Counted from the first letter of the stretch, positions 41,382-50,886 are shown. The stretch: 64,000 bases of DNA from Catellatospora coxensis (GCF_016862635.1 NZ_BONI01000031.1:32590-96589), one strand, 5' to 3'. Notes: generated by a model from the sequence alone, not told the origin. Made by a program: numbers and translations.

Positions 41382-43511
41382 TCACCTCGGGTCGGTGAGT
41401 GCGCCCTCGTCGGCCAGGCCGAGGAAGACGTCCAGGACCGCGGGGTCGTACCGGGAGCCGCGCCCTTCGAGCAGCACCAGGCGGGCGCGGGCCGGGCTCG
41501 GCACCGCGTGACGGGCGTCGGCCCAGCCTTCGCACAGCGTGAGGATGCGCGCGCCGATCGGGATGGCCGAGCCGGCGAGCCCGTGCGGGTGGCCGCCGCC
41601 GTCGTGGCGTTCGTGCGCGGCGGCGAGCAGCGGCGCCAGGTCCGGCCGGTCCGCGAGGTCGGCGAGCAGCCGGGCGGCCTGGTCAGGCCCGGCGCGGGCC
41701 GGGTCCGCGGCACCCGGCAGGGGCGGGCCGCAGGTGAGGATGAGGCAGCCGATGCCGTGTACCCGCGCCGCGGCGGCGGTGCGCAGCCGGGTCTCCTCGT
41801 CCAGGCCGAGCTCGGCTGCCGTACGCCAGGCCCAGCCGCTGACCGCGGCGCTGCGCGGGCCGTGGCCGCGGATGCGGTCCAGCTCGTCGGCCAGCCAGAC
41901 CAGCGCCGGCGGCAGGTCCAGCGCCGGGGCCGTGTCGACCTGTTCCCGGGGGCCGCAGCCGAGCACCCGGTCGCGGCCCAGCGCCTTGGCCCGGTACAGC
42001 TCGCGGTCCGCGGTGTCGATCAGCTCGTCGACGCGCAGCCGCCCGGAGGCCACCGGGACGGCGCAGGCGACGCCGAACGACGCGGTCAGCGCGAGCGGCT
42101 GCTCGACCCCGGGCACCGCGACCGGGGCCGAGCGCAGGTCCTGGCGCAGCCGCTCGGCCAGCTCCCAGGCGGCCCGGCCGTCGGTGCGGGGCAGCAGGCA
42201 CACGAACTCCTCCCCGCCATACCGGCAGAGCAGGTCACTGGCCCGAAGGGAGCGGCGCAGCCGGTCGGCGACCTCGGTCAGCACCGCGTCGCCGACGGGG
42301 TGGCCGTGGGTGTCGTTGATGGATTTGAAGTGGTCGAGGTCGACCAGGACGACGCTGAGCGGGGCGCTGTTGCGGGCCGCGTCGGCGTCGGCGGCGAGCA
42401 TCTCCTCGAAGAAGCGGCGGTTGTAGACGCCGGTCAGCGCGTCGGTGATGGCGGCGGTGCGCAACTGCTCGGTGAGCCGGGTACGGTCGCGGGCGGCGAT
42501 GATCTGGCGTACCAGCAGGCTGATCAGCAGCAGCATGGCCACGGTCAGGGTGACCCGGCTGATGCGCCCGGACAGGATCAGGTCGGCCCCGGCGAGCCCG
42601 CCGACGACGAGCAAGGCGACCAGGGCGGGCAGGAAGGACACCTCGTGGGCGGGCAGCCGCTGCCCTTCGTCGCCGGGCCGCCGGGCCGCGACGAGCGCGG
42701 CCAGGCACAGCAGCAGCAGTTCGAGCTGCCAGCCCACGTTCAGCCAGGTGGAGCTGGTGTACTGGTGCAGCACGCTGGTGTACGCGTAGACGGCGTCCAT
42801 GATCACGCCGACACCGAACCCCACGGCGAACAGGACCATGGCGGCGGGCACCCGCCGCGCTCCGGTGAGCAGCAGCCCGACCAGCACGCTGAAGATGATC
42901 ACGGAGAACACCGGGTACAGGAACGTCACGAACGCGGCGGGGTCCCAGCTGGCCGGCACCAGCGGGCTGATGACCACCTGCCAGCCGATCGCCGCCCCGG
43001 CCGCGGCCACCAGCAGCGCGTCGAGCAGCCCGCGCAGTCTCAACCCCAGCGCGACCGTGATGCCGGCGATGGTCAGCACGAAGCGCAGCACGTAGCCGGC
43101 GTCGGCCAGGGTCGGCACCGGCGGGTCGCCGCCGGGGGTGGTGTAGACGTAGTACGCCCAGACCGTGTCGCCGAACAGCCAGGCCACGTTGGAGGCGACG
43201 AGCAGCCGCCAGGCGGTTCTGGTCCGGCCGGTGTTGCTGCGGGCCGCGTAGACGCTCAGGCCCAGCAGGACGGCCACCGGCACCAGGTACAGCACCTCGC
43301 CGGTGAACCTGGCCAGGTCGGGTCGGTCCTGGCCCAAGTAGGTCAGCCCGGCGTACAGGGCCAGCCAGCCGAGGCAGCCGACGGCGGAAGCGACCAGGAC
43401 CCGATCGCCGCTGAGCGGCACCCGGTTTCTGTTCACCATCCCGTGCCCCCGTGATGACCCGTCGGCGTGGGTGGCAGCTTGCTCAACCATCTTGTCAAGA
43501 ATGGTCAGCAT
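41382..43511 (-). CDS. Membrane diguanylate cyclase with degenerate HD-GYP-like tail
   Basis: A 709-aa protein with about eight N-terminal membrane segments (about 35-340), a GGDEF domain (about 350-505) with intact G432-G-E-E-F436 and product-inhibition site R423-A-S-D426, and a C-terminal helical domain like HD-GYP. In that tail the HD pair is changed (ARVHGIGCL instead of HDIGK) and GYP reads GHP (ERHDGGGHPHGL), so it is likely inactive as a phosphodiesterase. The cyclase makes c-di-GMP from two GTP. The start is uncertain: ATG 43511 is the longest; ATG 43439 follows GGGGG and is a good alternative. Confidence 0.88.
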   Translation of the reverse strand: MLTILDKMVEQAATHADGSSRGHGMVNRNRVPLSGDRVLVASAVGCLGWLALYAGLTYLGQDRPDLARFTGEVLYLVPVAVLLGLSVYAARSNTGRTRTAWRLLVASNVAWLFGDTVWAYYVYTTPGGDPPVPTLADAGYVLRFVLTIAGITVALGLRLRGLLDALLVAAAGAAIGWQVVISPLVPASWDPAAFVTFLYPVFSVIIFSVLVGLLLTGARRVPAAMVLFAVGFGVGVIMDAVYAYTSVLHQYTSSTWLNVGWQLELLLLCLAALVAARRPGDEGQRLPAHEVSFLPALVALLVVGGLAGADLILSGRISRVTLTVAMLLLISLLVRQIIAARDRTRLTEQLRTAAITDALTGVYNRRFFEEMLAADADAARNSAPLSVVLVDLDHFKSINDTHGHPVGDAVLTEVADRLRRSLRASDLLCRYGGEEFVCLLPRTDGRAAWELAERLRQDLRSAPVAVPGVEQPLALTASFGVACAVPVASGRLRVDELIDTADRELYRAKALGRDRVLGCGPREQVDTAPALDLPPALVWLADELDRIRGHGPRSAAVSGWAWRTAAELGLDEETRLRTAAAARVHGIGCLILTCGPPLPGAADPARAGPDQAARLLADLADRPDLAPLLAAAHERHDGGGHPHGLAGSAIPIGARILTLCEGWADARHAVPSPARARLVLLEGRGSRYDPAVLDVFLGLADEGALTDPR

Positions 43512-43543
43512 GCGTCCCGTTTAACCGGAATCCGGTGGCCGGT

Positions 43544-44476
43544 TCAGCGGTCGGGTTCAAGCTCTCGGGGCAACGCGAACTGCTGGTTCTCCGTCGCGGC
43601 GGTCACCTGGTCCACGTGATCGAACCCATACGGCACGAGTGCCGCCAGCACGGACTGGATCACCGATTCGGGGGCCGAGGCGCCTCCGGTGAGTCCCAGC
43701 GTCTTCACCCCGGTGAGCCACTGAGGCCGGAGGTCGCTCTCATCGTTGATCAGGTATGCGGGCTTTCCGGCCGCCGCGGCGACGTCGACGAGGGCGCGGC
43801 TGTTGTGCGAGTTGGCCGACCCCACCACCAGCACGAGATCTGCCCGCTCGACGAGCCGGCTCACCGCGGTCTGCCGGTTCTGGGCGGCGTAGCAGATGTC
43901 GTCACTCGGCGGATCGATCAGGTGCGGAAAGCGGGTACGCAACCGGGCGACGATTCGCATCGTGTCGCTCATGACGAGGGTCGTCTGCGCCAGCCACACC
44001 ACCTTCGCCGGGTCTGGGACGTGTAGCGCGCCGATGTCAGTGGAGTGGTCGACCACCTGAATGCGGTCCGGGGCCTCGCCCAGGGTTCCGATGACCTCGT
44101 CGTGGTCGGCCTGGCCGATCAGCAGGATGCTGTACCCCTCATCGGCGTAGCGGCGCGCCTCCCGGTGCACTTTGGTGACCAGCGGACAGGTGGCGTCGAC
44201 GACCTGCAGCCGGTTACCGTTCGCCGCCTGGCGGACCTGCGGCGACACCCCGTGTGCCGACAGGATGAGTCGAGCGCCGGCAGGCACCTCATCGACTTCG
44301 GCGACGAAGACAGCGCCAAGATCGCGAAGGCGCTGCACGACGTGTCGGTTGTGCACGATCTCGCGCCGGACGAACACCGGCGCACCGTGGAGTTCCAGCG
44401 TCCGTTCGACAGTGGCGACGGCGCGGGACACTCCGGCGCAGAACGCCCGAGGCTCAGCCAGCAATACTGTGCCCAT
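43544..44476 (-). CDS. ispH: 4-Hydroxy-3-methylbut-2-enyl diphosphate reductase
   Basis: A 310-aa enzyme of the last step of the MEP isoprenoid pathway, producing IPP and DMAPP. The three cluster ligands are present: C13 (FCAGV), C97 (DATCPLV) and C195 (ICYAAQNRQ); so are active-site residues H42, H125, E127 (ADHDEV) and T166. GGAGGG precedes the ATG at 44476. The frame is open for another 220 codons upstream, but that is antisense to pfkB. It is downstream of the PfkB gene with an 83-bp gap. Many actinomycetes have an additional IspH; whether this is the main copy cannot be told. Confidence 0.95.
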   Translation of the reverse strand: MGTVLLAEPRAFCAGVSRAVATVERTLELHGAPVFVRREIVHNRHVVQRLRDLGAVFVAEVDEVPAGARLILSAHGVSPQVRQAANGNRLQVVDATCPLVTKVHREARRYADEGYSILLIGQADHDEVIGTLGEAPDRIQVVDHSTDIGALHVPDPAKVVWLAQTTLVMSDTMRIVARLRTRFPHLIDPPSDDICYAAQNRQTAVSRLVERADLVLVVGSANSHNSRALVDVAAAAGKPAYLINDESDLRPQWLTGVKTLGLTGGASAPESVIQSVLAALVPYGFDHVDQVTAATENQQFALPRELEPDR

Positions 44477-44559
44477 ATCACCCTCCGGAGACACGTGGTC
44501 GCCGGTTACTACGTCTGCGGGTGTTGACGGGTTCACCAGTGTGCTGAGTCTGTGCGGGG

Positions 44560-45483
44560 TCAGCAGGCGTCGACGATGACCTCGGCGCGCAGGCGCTCGT
44601 AGACGGCGGGGTCGACGGTTCCGGCGACCGGGGACAGCACCGCGGCGGCCGACAGCGCGACGGCGTCGCGCAGCCGCTCGGGCCAGGGTTGCCCGGCGAG
44701 CAGGCCGCGGGCGAGGGCGGCTACGCAGGCGTCGCCCGCGCCGGTCGGGTTGCCGGTGAGCGGCTCGGCGAGCCGGGCGCGCCATACGCCGTCGGCGCTG
44801 ACGGCGACCAGGCCGCCACCGCCCAGCGACGCGACGACGTCGCCCGCGCCCAGCTCCCGCAGCGCGGCGACGGCGGCACGGGCCGCGTCCGGGCCGTCGA
44901 CCCGGATGCCGGTGAGCGCGTGCAGTTCGGCGGCGTTCGGTTTGACGAGGTCGGGCTGGACCCGCAGGCCCTGGCGCAGCGGGTCGCCGTCGGCGTCGAG
45001 GATCGTGGCGGCTCCGGCGGCGTGGGCCAGGGCCAGCAGTTCGGCGTACGCCGTCGCGGGCACGCCCGGTGGCAGCGACCCGGACAGCACGACGACCTTG
45101 ACGCCGCCGAGCAGGGCGGCGAAGTGCGCGGTGAACGCCGACCACTCGGCGGCCGACACGATCGGGCCGGGCTCCCAGAAGCCGGTGGCGTCGGCGCGGT
45201 CGGCGACGACCACGGTGCGGCGGGCGTCCCCGGTCACCGGCAGGAAGGCTTCGGCGACGTCGTCGGCGACGAGCAGCTCGCGCAGCCGCTGCCCGGTGGG
45301 TCCGCCCGCCAGGCCGGTGGCCAGCACCGGCGTGCCGAGTCCGTGCAGCACCCGGGCCACGTTGACGCCCTTGCCGCCGGCGCGCTCGGCCACCGTGGCG
45401 ACCCGGTGCGTCGCGTACGGGGTCAGCGCGTCGACCTGGTAGGTCACGTCGAGCGCCGCGTTGGGTGTGACGGTGAGGATCAT
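44560..45483 (-). CDS. PfkB-family sugar/phosphosugar kinase (1-phosphofructokinase-like)
   Basis: A 307-aa ribokinase-fold enzyme: MILTVTPNAALDVTYQVD, GGKGVNVARVLHGLG, KVVVLSGSLPPGVP and NPTGAGDACVAAL, the pattern of 1-phosphofructokinase/tagatose-6-phosphate kinases (FruK/LacC type). The Asp of GAGD is the catalytic base. The start overlaps the HAD stop by 4 bp (ATGA). No fructose PTS gene is nearby, so the substrate may be another phosphosugar. Confidence 0.9.
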   Translation of the reverse strand: MILTVTPNAALDVTYQVDALTPYATHRVATVAERAGGKGVNVARVLHGLGTPVLATGLAGGPTGQRLRELLVADDVAEAFLPVTGDARRTVVVADRADATGFWEPGPIVSAAEWSAFTAHFAALLGGVKVVVLSGSLPPGVPATAYAELLALAHAAGAATILDADGDPLRQGLRVQPDLVKPNAAELHALTGIRVDGPDAARAAVAALRELGAGDVVASLGGGGLVAVSADGVWRARLAEPLTGNPTGAGDACVAALARGLLAGQPWPERLRDAVALSAAAVLSPVAGTVDPAVYERLRAEVIVDAC

Positions 45484-46136
45484 CGAGTTACCTTAACCGC
45501 CGTTACGGTGATCATTTCGAGGCTGGTCAATACGTGGCGGCGCGGAGCGTCCGGAATGTCTTGAAGGTGCGGTACGGCGACCGTGGTGCAGCCCGCCCCC
45601 TCGGCGGCGGCCAGCCCGGCCAGGCTGTCCTCGATCGCGACGCAGCGCGCCGGGTCCACGCCCAGCAGCGCCGCCGCGGTCGCGTACGGCAGCGGGTCCG
45701 GTTTGTGCCGCGGCACGTCGTCTGCGGTGACCGTGTGCGCGAACACCGCCCGGCCGAGCACGTCGAGGATGAACTCCGTGTCGGCCCGACCCGACGAGGT
45801 GACCAGCGCGCACGGCACACCGGCCGCGCTCAGTCCGTCGAGCAGGCGGCGCGCGCCGGGCCGCAGCCGTACCCCGACCTCGGCGACCCTGCGCTTGACC
45901 GCCCGGTCGATCCATCGGTCCAGGTCCGCCGCCGCGTACCGCCCGCCGGTGGCCGCGCCGACCACCGCGACGATGCCCGCCACCGTGCCGCCGATGACCT
46001 GCGCCTGGTCCAGCGGGTCAGCGCCCAGCTCGGCGGCGACGCCGAGCACCGCCTCGATCCACAGCGACTCGGTGTCGACCAGGGTGCCGTCCATGTCCAG
46101 CAGGACCGCGTCGAACGCGCCGAGGTCGAACAGCAT
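45480..46136 (-). CDS. HAD-family phosphatase (beta-phosphoglucomutase-like)
   Basis: A 218-aa HAD-IA hydrolase: D14-M-D16-G (LLDMDGTLVDTES), CALVTSSGRADTEF, HKPDPLPYATAAALLGVDPARCVAIEDSLAGLAAA. These are the nucleophile, Thr/Ser, Lys and Asp-pair motifs. ATG 46136 overlaps the EEP stop by 1 bp; a Met one codon earlier is less likely because it sits on the ribosome site. Likely dephosphorylates a sugar phosphate in the same small operon as PfkB. Confidence 0.88.
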   Translation of the reverse strand: MLFDLGAFDAVLLDMDGTLVDTESLWIEAVLGVAAELGADPLDQAQVIGGTVAGIVAVVGAATGGRYAAADLDRWIDRAVKRRVAEVGVRLRPGARRLLDGLSAAGVPCALVTSSGRADTEFILDVLGRAVFAHTVTADDVPRHKPDPLPYATAAALLGVDPARCVAIEDSLAGLAAAEGAGCTTVAVPHLQDIPDAPRRHVLTSLEMITVTAVKVTR

Positions 46137-46963
46137 CATGCCTCCATGACGAACGTGCTCAGCACCGCCCAGTGGTCCGAGGTCCACTCATTGTCGGCAT
46201 GGTGCGGCATCGCGCGCGGCTCGCCCACCCCCACGGTGTCGGACGCCACCGGCCGCAGGGGTCCCGCGTAGTGCACGAAGTCGATGCGGTCCTGCGGTTC
46301 GAGCACCCCCTCCTGCTGCTCGTGCCAGTGGTTCAGCGGAGACCAGGTGTGGCCGGGCTTGGCCGCGGCGTCCGGGTGCACGACGCGGTACGAGTCGCGC
46401 AGGCCGGCCCGCTCCACCGCCACGCTGACCTGCCACGGCAGGTTCGGCCAGTCCAGGTGCGAGGGCACGTTGAAGTCGCCGGTCAGCAGCACCGGGAGGT
46501 CGCGCTCGGCCAGCGCCGGGCGCAGCGCGTCGATGATGTCGGCGATCTGGCGTGGCCGGCCCGCCTCCTCCTCGCGGGCCAGCACCTGCGGCACGGTCAT
46601 CCCGGCCAGGTGGAAGTCGTACGGCCCGTACGGCTCGTAGTTCAGGTGTGCGCTCCACACGACCAGCTCACGGCCGGTGGGCAGCTCGATCCGCGCGCCG
46701 ACGCCGCGCAGCGACTCGTCGCCGTAGCGGGCGGTGATCGGGTGCGGCGAGATGACGCCGCAGCTGCCGCCCTGGTGGTGGTGCCAGCCCAGGTCCTCGG
46801 CCAGCTCCTGGGCCGCGACGCCGAGCGTCTCCTGCAGGCCGACCACGTCGGGCGCCTGCTCGCGCAGGAACGCCAGCTGCTTGGCCCGGGAGTCGTCGAC
46901 GAACCGCCCGGCCAGCCACAGGTTCCACGACATGACCCTCAGGTAACCGTTGTCTACGCCCAT
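46136..46963 (-). CDS. Endonuclease/exonuclease/phosphatase-family protein
   Basis: A 275-aa EEP-superfamily hydrolase: RVMSWNLWL, VVGLQETLG (metal Glu), LTGDFNVPSHLDW, DRIDFVHY and SDHWAVLST are the metal-binding and catalytic motifs. No signal peptide. It is the first gene of an EEP-HAD-PfkB operon with tight overlaps. EEP enzymes act on DNA, phospholipids or inositol phosphates; here a phosphosugar or inositol role is suggested by the context. Confidence 0.9.
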   Translation of the reverse strand: MGVDNGYLRVMSWNLWLAGRFVDDSRAKQLAFLREQAPDVVGLQETLGVAAQELAEDLGWHHHQGGSCGVISPHPITARYGDESLRGVGARIELPTGRELVVWSAHLNYEPYGPYDFHLAGMTVPQVLAREEEAGRPRQIADIIDALRPALAERDLPVLLTGDFNVPSHLDWPNLPWQVSVAVERAGLRDSYRVVHPDAAAKPGHTWSPLNHWHEQQEGVLEPQDRIDFVHYAGPLRPVASDTVGVGEPRAMPHHADNEWTSDHWAVLSTFVMEA

Positions 46964-47080
46964 CGCCGCTCAACACTCCTGCTCATGCAACGCCATCGCG
47001 GCCGCCCTCGACGGCCCTCGCAGCGCAGCAGCGTATCCGTTTTCGCTCCTGAGGCAAACACCACGCCCGCACCTCCAGGC

Positions 47081-49873
47081 CTAGCCCTCGGCCCGCCCGA
47101 TCGCGTCGGCCTGCTGGATCAGCTCGATCCGCGAACGCATCCGCAGCTTGGTCAGCACCCGGGACACATGGGTCTGCACGGTGTTGCGGGAGACGAACAG
47201 CTCGGCGGCGATGTCCGGGTTGGACATGCCTTTGGCGACCAGCTGCGCGACGTGGATCTCGCTGGGCGTCAGCGCCTCCCAGCCCAGGGCGGGTCGGCGG
47301 CGCACGGCCCGGGGCCCGCGCCGGACGCCGTACGGCCGCAGCCGCGCTTCCAGGCGACGCGCGTCCCACGTCGCGCCCAGATCCAGCCAGGCCGCCAGCG
47401 CCTGTCCGAAGGCCGTCCGGGCACCGGCCAGGTCTCCCTGCTCGGCCAGCACGTACGCCGCCTCCTCCAGCGTCAGCGCGCGATGGTGCAGCCACGCCCA
47501 CTGGCCGAAGTCCGACGCCACCGTGAGCAGCCCGACCGCGTCCGCGTCGACCAGGGCACGGCAGAACCGCATGACCAGCAGCCGGTGCGGCGACGGGTCC
47601 GGGTCGGCGGCGACCGCCGTCGCGGCCGCCTCGGCGAGCGCCGGCTCGCCCTGCGCCAGCGCCGCGCGCACCAGGTACGCCGCCTCGTCGCACCGGCCGG
47701 CGCGGCCCGGCCCCGGCGGCAGGTCCAGGTACGCCGCCCGCAGTGCCAGACTCTCGGCCAGGTCGCCCCGGCTCTCGGCCAGCAGCGCCAGCGCGTCGGC
47801 GACCGGCCCGAACGCGCCGACCCAGCGGCCCTGGTCGGCCGGGTCGAGGAAGCCCCCGGCCTGCAGCCTCGCCTCGGCGGTGGCGCGGTCGTCGCGGTGT
47901 ATCGCGATCAGCGCCACGATCGCGTGCAGGTAGGACATCGAGGGGCTGGCCAGCAGCTCGTGGTTGAGCCGGTCGGCGTAGGCCACCGCCTCGTCCCACC
48001 GGCCGTAGGTGTACGACGCGTTGGTGGCCTGCGCGTACACCACCCCGATGCGCATGCTCCCTTTCTGCTCGGCGCTGCGCAGCGCGTCGGCGATCGACGC
48101 GTCCAGGTCGGCGCGGCGGCCGTTGACCAGCAGGCAGACCAGCCGGTTTCCCGTCAGCAGCAGTTTCAGGTCGGTCGACTCGGCGTCGTCGCCGAGCGCC
48201 GCGAGCGCGGCGTCGATGTGGCCGAGCTGGTCGGGCTCGGCCGCCAGGTAGGTGAGGGTGTTGTGGGCGAAGCCGATGCCCAGCGAGTCCCCGCACGACT
48301 GCGCCTCCGCCAGGGCCAGGTGGGCTTCGGCCGACGCCTCGTCGAACCTGTCCAGGTTCAGCAGGATGAGCGCCCGCCAGGCGCGTAACCGGGCCTGGCA
48401 GTGCAGTGGCAGGTCCGGTTCGGCGGGCGCGGCCAGTTCGAGGGCGTGATCGAAGCGGCGCAGCCGTCCGGCGGCACGCACGGCCAGGATGCGCAGCCGG
48501 CTGGCGAACTCCCGGTCGGCGGTCCGGTCCAGCACCTGGACGGCGACCTGGCAGGCCTGCTCGTCGCGGCCGAGCCAGAACAGCGTCAACGCCAACCGGG
48601 CCAGCAGCGCCTCCTGCACCGCGTCCGAGTCGACCGGCTGCGCGCTCGACCGGGTCAGCAAGCCCACCGCGACGTCGGCAGCCGAATACAGCATGGCCTC
48701 AGGCATGTCTGCCAGCCAGGTCGTCGCCCAGGCGTCGAGCGGCCCGGACGTGGCCGCCAGATGCAGCGACACCTCGTCCACTCCGGCTCCCGTCTCGGCG
48801 ACCACGCGCGCGGCATGCCGGTGCAGCCCGGCCCGGACCGCCTCCGGCAACTGGTCGGACAGCACCTGGCGGATGACGTCGTGCCGGAACGTCAGGCGGT
48901 CGCCCGCGCCGACCAGCACCCCGGCGGTGACCGCCTCGTCGGCGGCCTGCACGATCTCCGGCATCGACCGGCCGGTGACCGCCGCCCAGCGGCCCACGTC
49001 GAACCGCCGGCGCAGCAGTGCCGCGAAGCGCAACGCGCCCACCGTCTGCTCGCTGAGCGTGTCGAGCCTGCGGGCGATGGCCGCCTGCAGCGACGGCGGC
49101 ACCGTCGCCGCACCCGGGCTCAGCTCGCGGACTCCGCCGCTGTCCCGCAACGCCCGGTCCCGCACCACGGCTTCGAGCATCTCCCGCAGGTACAGCGGGT
49201 TACCGCCGGCCCGGGCGAGTTCCCGCCGCAGCCCGGCGCCCGGCTCGCCCTGGACGAGGCGGGCGGCGAAGGTCAGCGTCTCCGCCGTGCTCAGCGGGCC
49301 GAGGTCGAGATGGACGCCGGGCCGGTCCCGCAGCAGCGCGCGCAGCCGTGACACGGTGGTCCGCGGCGCGACCGGCCGGCTGGTGGCCAGCAGCAGCAGC
49401 GGGATCTGGTCGACCGCCCGGGCCATCCGCTGGCACAGGGCGAGGCTCGCCTCGTCCGCCCACTGCAGGTCCTCCAGCGCCAGCAGCAGGGGCCGATACG
49501 CGCTGAACCGGTCGACGAGCTCGAGCATCCGCTCCCCCGCGGCGAGCACCGGATCGAAGGTGGCGGCCCCCACCGCTTCACCACGCAGCAGCCGGGCGAT
49601 GAGCACGCGGGCCGGATCGGCGGCCCTGGCGGAGACGTCGAGGGCGTCGGCGATCATTCGCAGCGGGAAGGCCTGCATCAGCTCGTCACCGCCGCCGCGC
49701 AGGACCCGGCAGCCGGTCTTGACCGCGGCTTCGGCCGTCGCGTCCACCAGCGCGGTCTTGCCGATACCGGGTTCGCCCTCGATCCAGGCGATACCGCCAC
49801 GGCCGTCGGCCAACCTGGCGATGGCGTCGTGCAGCCGCGCCGACTCGACATTCCTGCCGACGATAACTGTCAC
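47081..49873 (-). CDS. LAL-type LuxR transcriptional regulator
   Basis: A 930-aa large ATP-binding regulator. The N-terminal AAA-type ATPase has Walker A in EGEPGIGKTALV (residues 33-40) and a Walker B-like LLLALEDLQWADE; the middle (about 350-840) is a helical-repeat (TPR/MalT-like) region; the C-terminal LuxR HTH (about 865-920) reads LTPSEIHVAQLVAKGMSNPDIAAELFVSRNTVQTHV. LAL proteins are activators of catabolic or antibiotic genes. The GTG at 49873 is preceded by AGGTG. No adjacent target is obvious. It ends 117 bp from the EEP operon, which it may control. Confidence 0.93.
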   Translation of the reverse strand: MTVIVGRNVESARLHDAIARLADGRGGIAWIEGEPGIGKTALVDATAEAAVKTGCRVLRGGGDELMQAFPLRMIADALDVSARAADPARVLIARLLRGEAVGAATFDPVLAAGERMLELVDRFSAYRPLLLALEDLQWADEASLALCQRMARAVDQIPLLLLATSRPVAPRTTVSRLRALLRDRPGVHLDLGPLSTAETLTFAARLVQGEPGAGLRRELARAGGNPLYLREMLEAVVRDRALRDSGGVRELSPGAATVPPSLQAAIARRLDTLSEQTVGALRFAALLRRRFDVGRWAAVTGRSMPEIVQAADEAVTAGVLVGAGDRLTFRHDVIRQVLSDQLPEAVRAGLHRHAARVVAETGAGVDEVSLHLAATSGPLDAWATTWLADMPEAMLYSAADVAVGLLTRSSAQPVDSDAVQEALLARLALTLFWLGRDEQACQVAVQVLDRTADREFASRLRILAVRAAGRLRRFDHALELAAPAEPDLPLHCQARLRAWRALILLNLDRFDEASAEAHLALAEAQSCGDSLGIGFAHNTLTYLAAEPDQLGHIDAALAALGDDAESTDLKLLLTGNRLVCLLVNGRRADLDASIADALRSAEQKGSMRIGVVYAQATNASYTYGRWDEAVAYADRLNHELLASPSMSYLHAIVALIAIHRDDRATAEARLQAGGFLDPADQGRWVGAFGPVADALALLAESRGDLAESLALRAAYLDLPPGPGRAGRCDEAAYLVRAALAQGEPALAEAAATAVAADPDPSPHRLLVMRFCRALVDADAVGLLTVASDFGQWAWLHHRALTLEEAAYVLAEQGDLAGARTAFGQALAAWLDLGATWDARRLEARLRPYGVRRGPRAVRRRPALGWEALTPSEIHVAQLVAKGMSNPDIAAELFVSRNTVQTHVSRVLTKLRMRSRIELIQQADAIGRAEG

Positions 49874-50019
49874 TGCGCACCTGCCCCTTGATCAACAAGA
49901 TCGGTGACGACGCCGTCGGATGCTAGCCGTTCGACAATGTCACGGGCATCGTCGATCTTTCCAGCACGAATCGGTGACAGAACAGGGAACGCCGTCCGAC
50001 GCGATCCTCATCGGACGGT

Positions 50020-50056
50020 GCGCCCCTCCCTCCGCACGTCGGGGAGGGAGGGGCGC
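50020..50056. terminator. Strong hairpin after the VWA operon
   Basis: A perfect 14-bp stem (GCGCCCCTCCCTCC with its complement at 50043-50056) and 9-nt loop, 5 bp from the stop of the membrane-anchored gene. A second hairpin (CCGTCCGA at 49992-49999 with its complement at 50011-50018) lies beside it. Confidence 0.85.
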
Positions 50057-50061
50057 TTGTC

Positions 50062-50886
50062 TCAGCTGCGGCGGCGACGCCAGGTGAGGGAGAACCCGAA
50101 GACACCGGCCACGGCGGCCAGCACGCCGCCGACCGTGGTCCAGATCCAGCGGGCGGACAGGTCCGGCAACCAGTCCAGCGCGCTGCTCCCGTCATCGGGG
50201 GTCGGGCTGGGGCTGGCCGAGGGATCGACCGGTTCGGCCTGGGCCACGACCTGGCCGGGCTTGGCCGGCGGCACGAGGGGAGCCTTGAGCTCACCGTCGT
50301 CGGCGCCGGCGTCGCCCTCGGCGCCGAGCAGCATGTCGACCTGGATGGGCAGGCCGAGATCCGGCTCGGGCAGGTCGGTGACCGACAGCCGGACGTAGTA
50401 CGTGCCCGGCAGCGGATCACCCGACCACGGCTCGGCCCACGAGCGCACTCTGCGCAGGGTGCAGCCGAGCTCCACGGCGGTGGCCGTGGCGGCGGCGATC
50501 GGCGTCTGCGCGCCGGCCGTGCACGCCTGGCGGCGGCGGAGCCCGTCGAAGACGTCCACGGTCCACGTGGACGCGCCGGTCCGCTTCGCGGCGGGCGGCA
50601 GTGCGACCGTCAGCGCGACCTGGGTGGTCTGCCCGGCGGTGGCGCTGAACGACCAGTACAGGTAGTCACCGGTGGAGGCGGTGACCTGAACCGGCTGCCC
50701 GACGCTGACCGCGGTGGCGGTGAGGAACGAGGTGCCCGCCCGGTTGACGGTGGCCGATCCGGGAGACGGGGTCGGCGCCGCCATGGCGGCGGCGGCCGGC
50801 AGCAGGGTGGCGCAGGCGGCGGCGAACGCCGCGGCCGCGAGGCGGTTGCGCAGGCGGACGTGCCCTTGCCCGTGGTGGATGAGCAT
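50062..50886 (-). CDS. Secreted, membrane-anchored protein of a VWA pair
   Basis: A 274-aa protein with a signal peptide (RLRNRLAAAAFAAACATLLPAAAAMAA), an extracellular beta-rich domain (about 40-200; VDVFDGLRRRQACTAGAQTPI, LPGTYYVRLSVTDLPE), a Pro/Ser-rich stretch and one C-terminal membrane anchor followed by RRRRS. The beta part resembles a pre-peptidase C-terminal (PPC)-like module. It starts at ATG 50886 (GGAGGACC upstream) with a TGATG overlap of the VWA gene stop. The two are therefore made together. Confidence 0.82.
   Translation of the reverse strand: MLIHHGQGHVRLRNRLAAAAFAAACATLLPAAAAMAAPTPSPGSATVNRAGTSFLTATAVSVGQPVQVTASTGDYLYWSFSATAGQTTQVALTVALPPAAKRTGASTWTVDVFDGLRRRQACTAGAQTPIAAATATAVELGCTLRRVRSWAEPWSGDPLPGTYYVRLSVTDLPEPDLGLPIQVDMLLGAEGDAGADDGELKAPLVPPAKPGQVVAQAEPVDPSASPSPTPDDGSSALDWLPDLSARWIWTTVGGVLAAVAGVFGFSLTWRRRRS

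Noticed and set aside
40791..43454. 887-codon plus-strand frame
   Set aside because: Antisense to the diguanylate cyclase and overlapping the TIMP-like gene; low-complexity Gly/Gln/Arg/Val composition.
43523..43544. ACCGGAATCCGGT palindrome after ispH as a terminator
   Set aside because: Stem of only six pairs and partly inside the stop region; too weak to call.
44477..45145. N-terminal extension of IspH
   Set aside because: Lies over pfkB, lacks homology and the ribosome site is at the ATG 44476.
46172..48388. 738-codon plus-strand frame
   Set aside because: Antisense to the EEP and LAL genes, composition typical of shadow frames.
49880..49905. TTGATCAACAAGATC as a fourth copy of the CAAGATC repeat family
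   Set aside because: Shares the core word but has no paired long arms; probably part of the LAL gene's promoter region.
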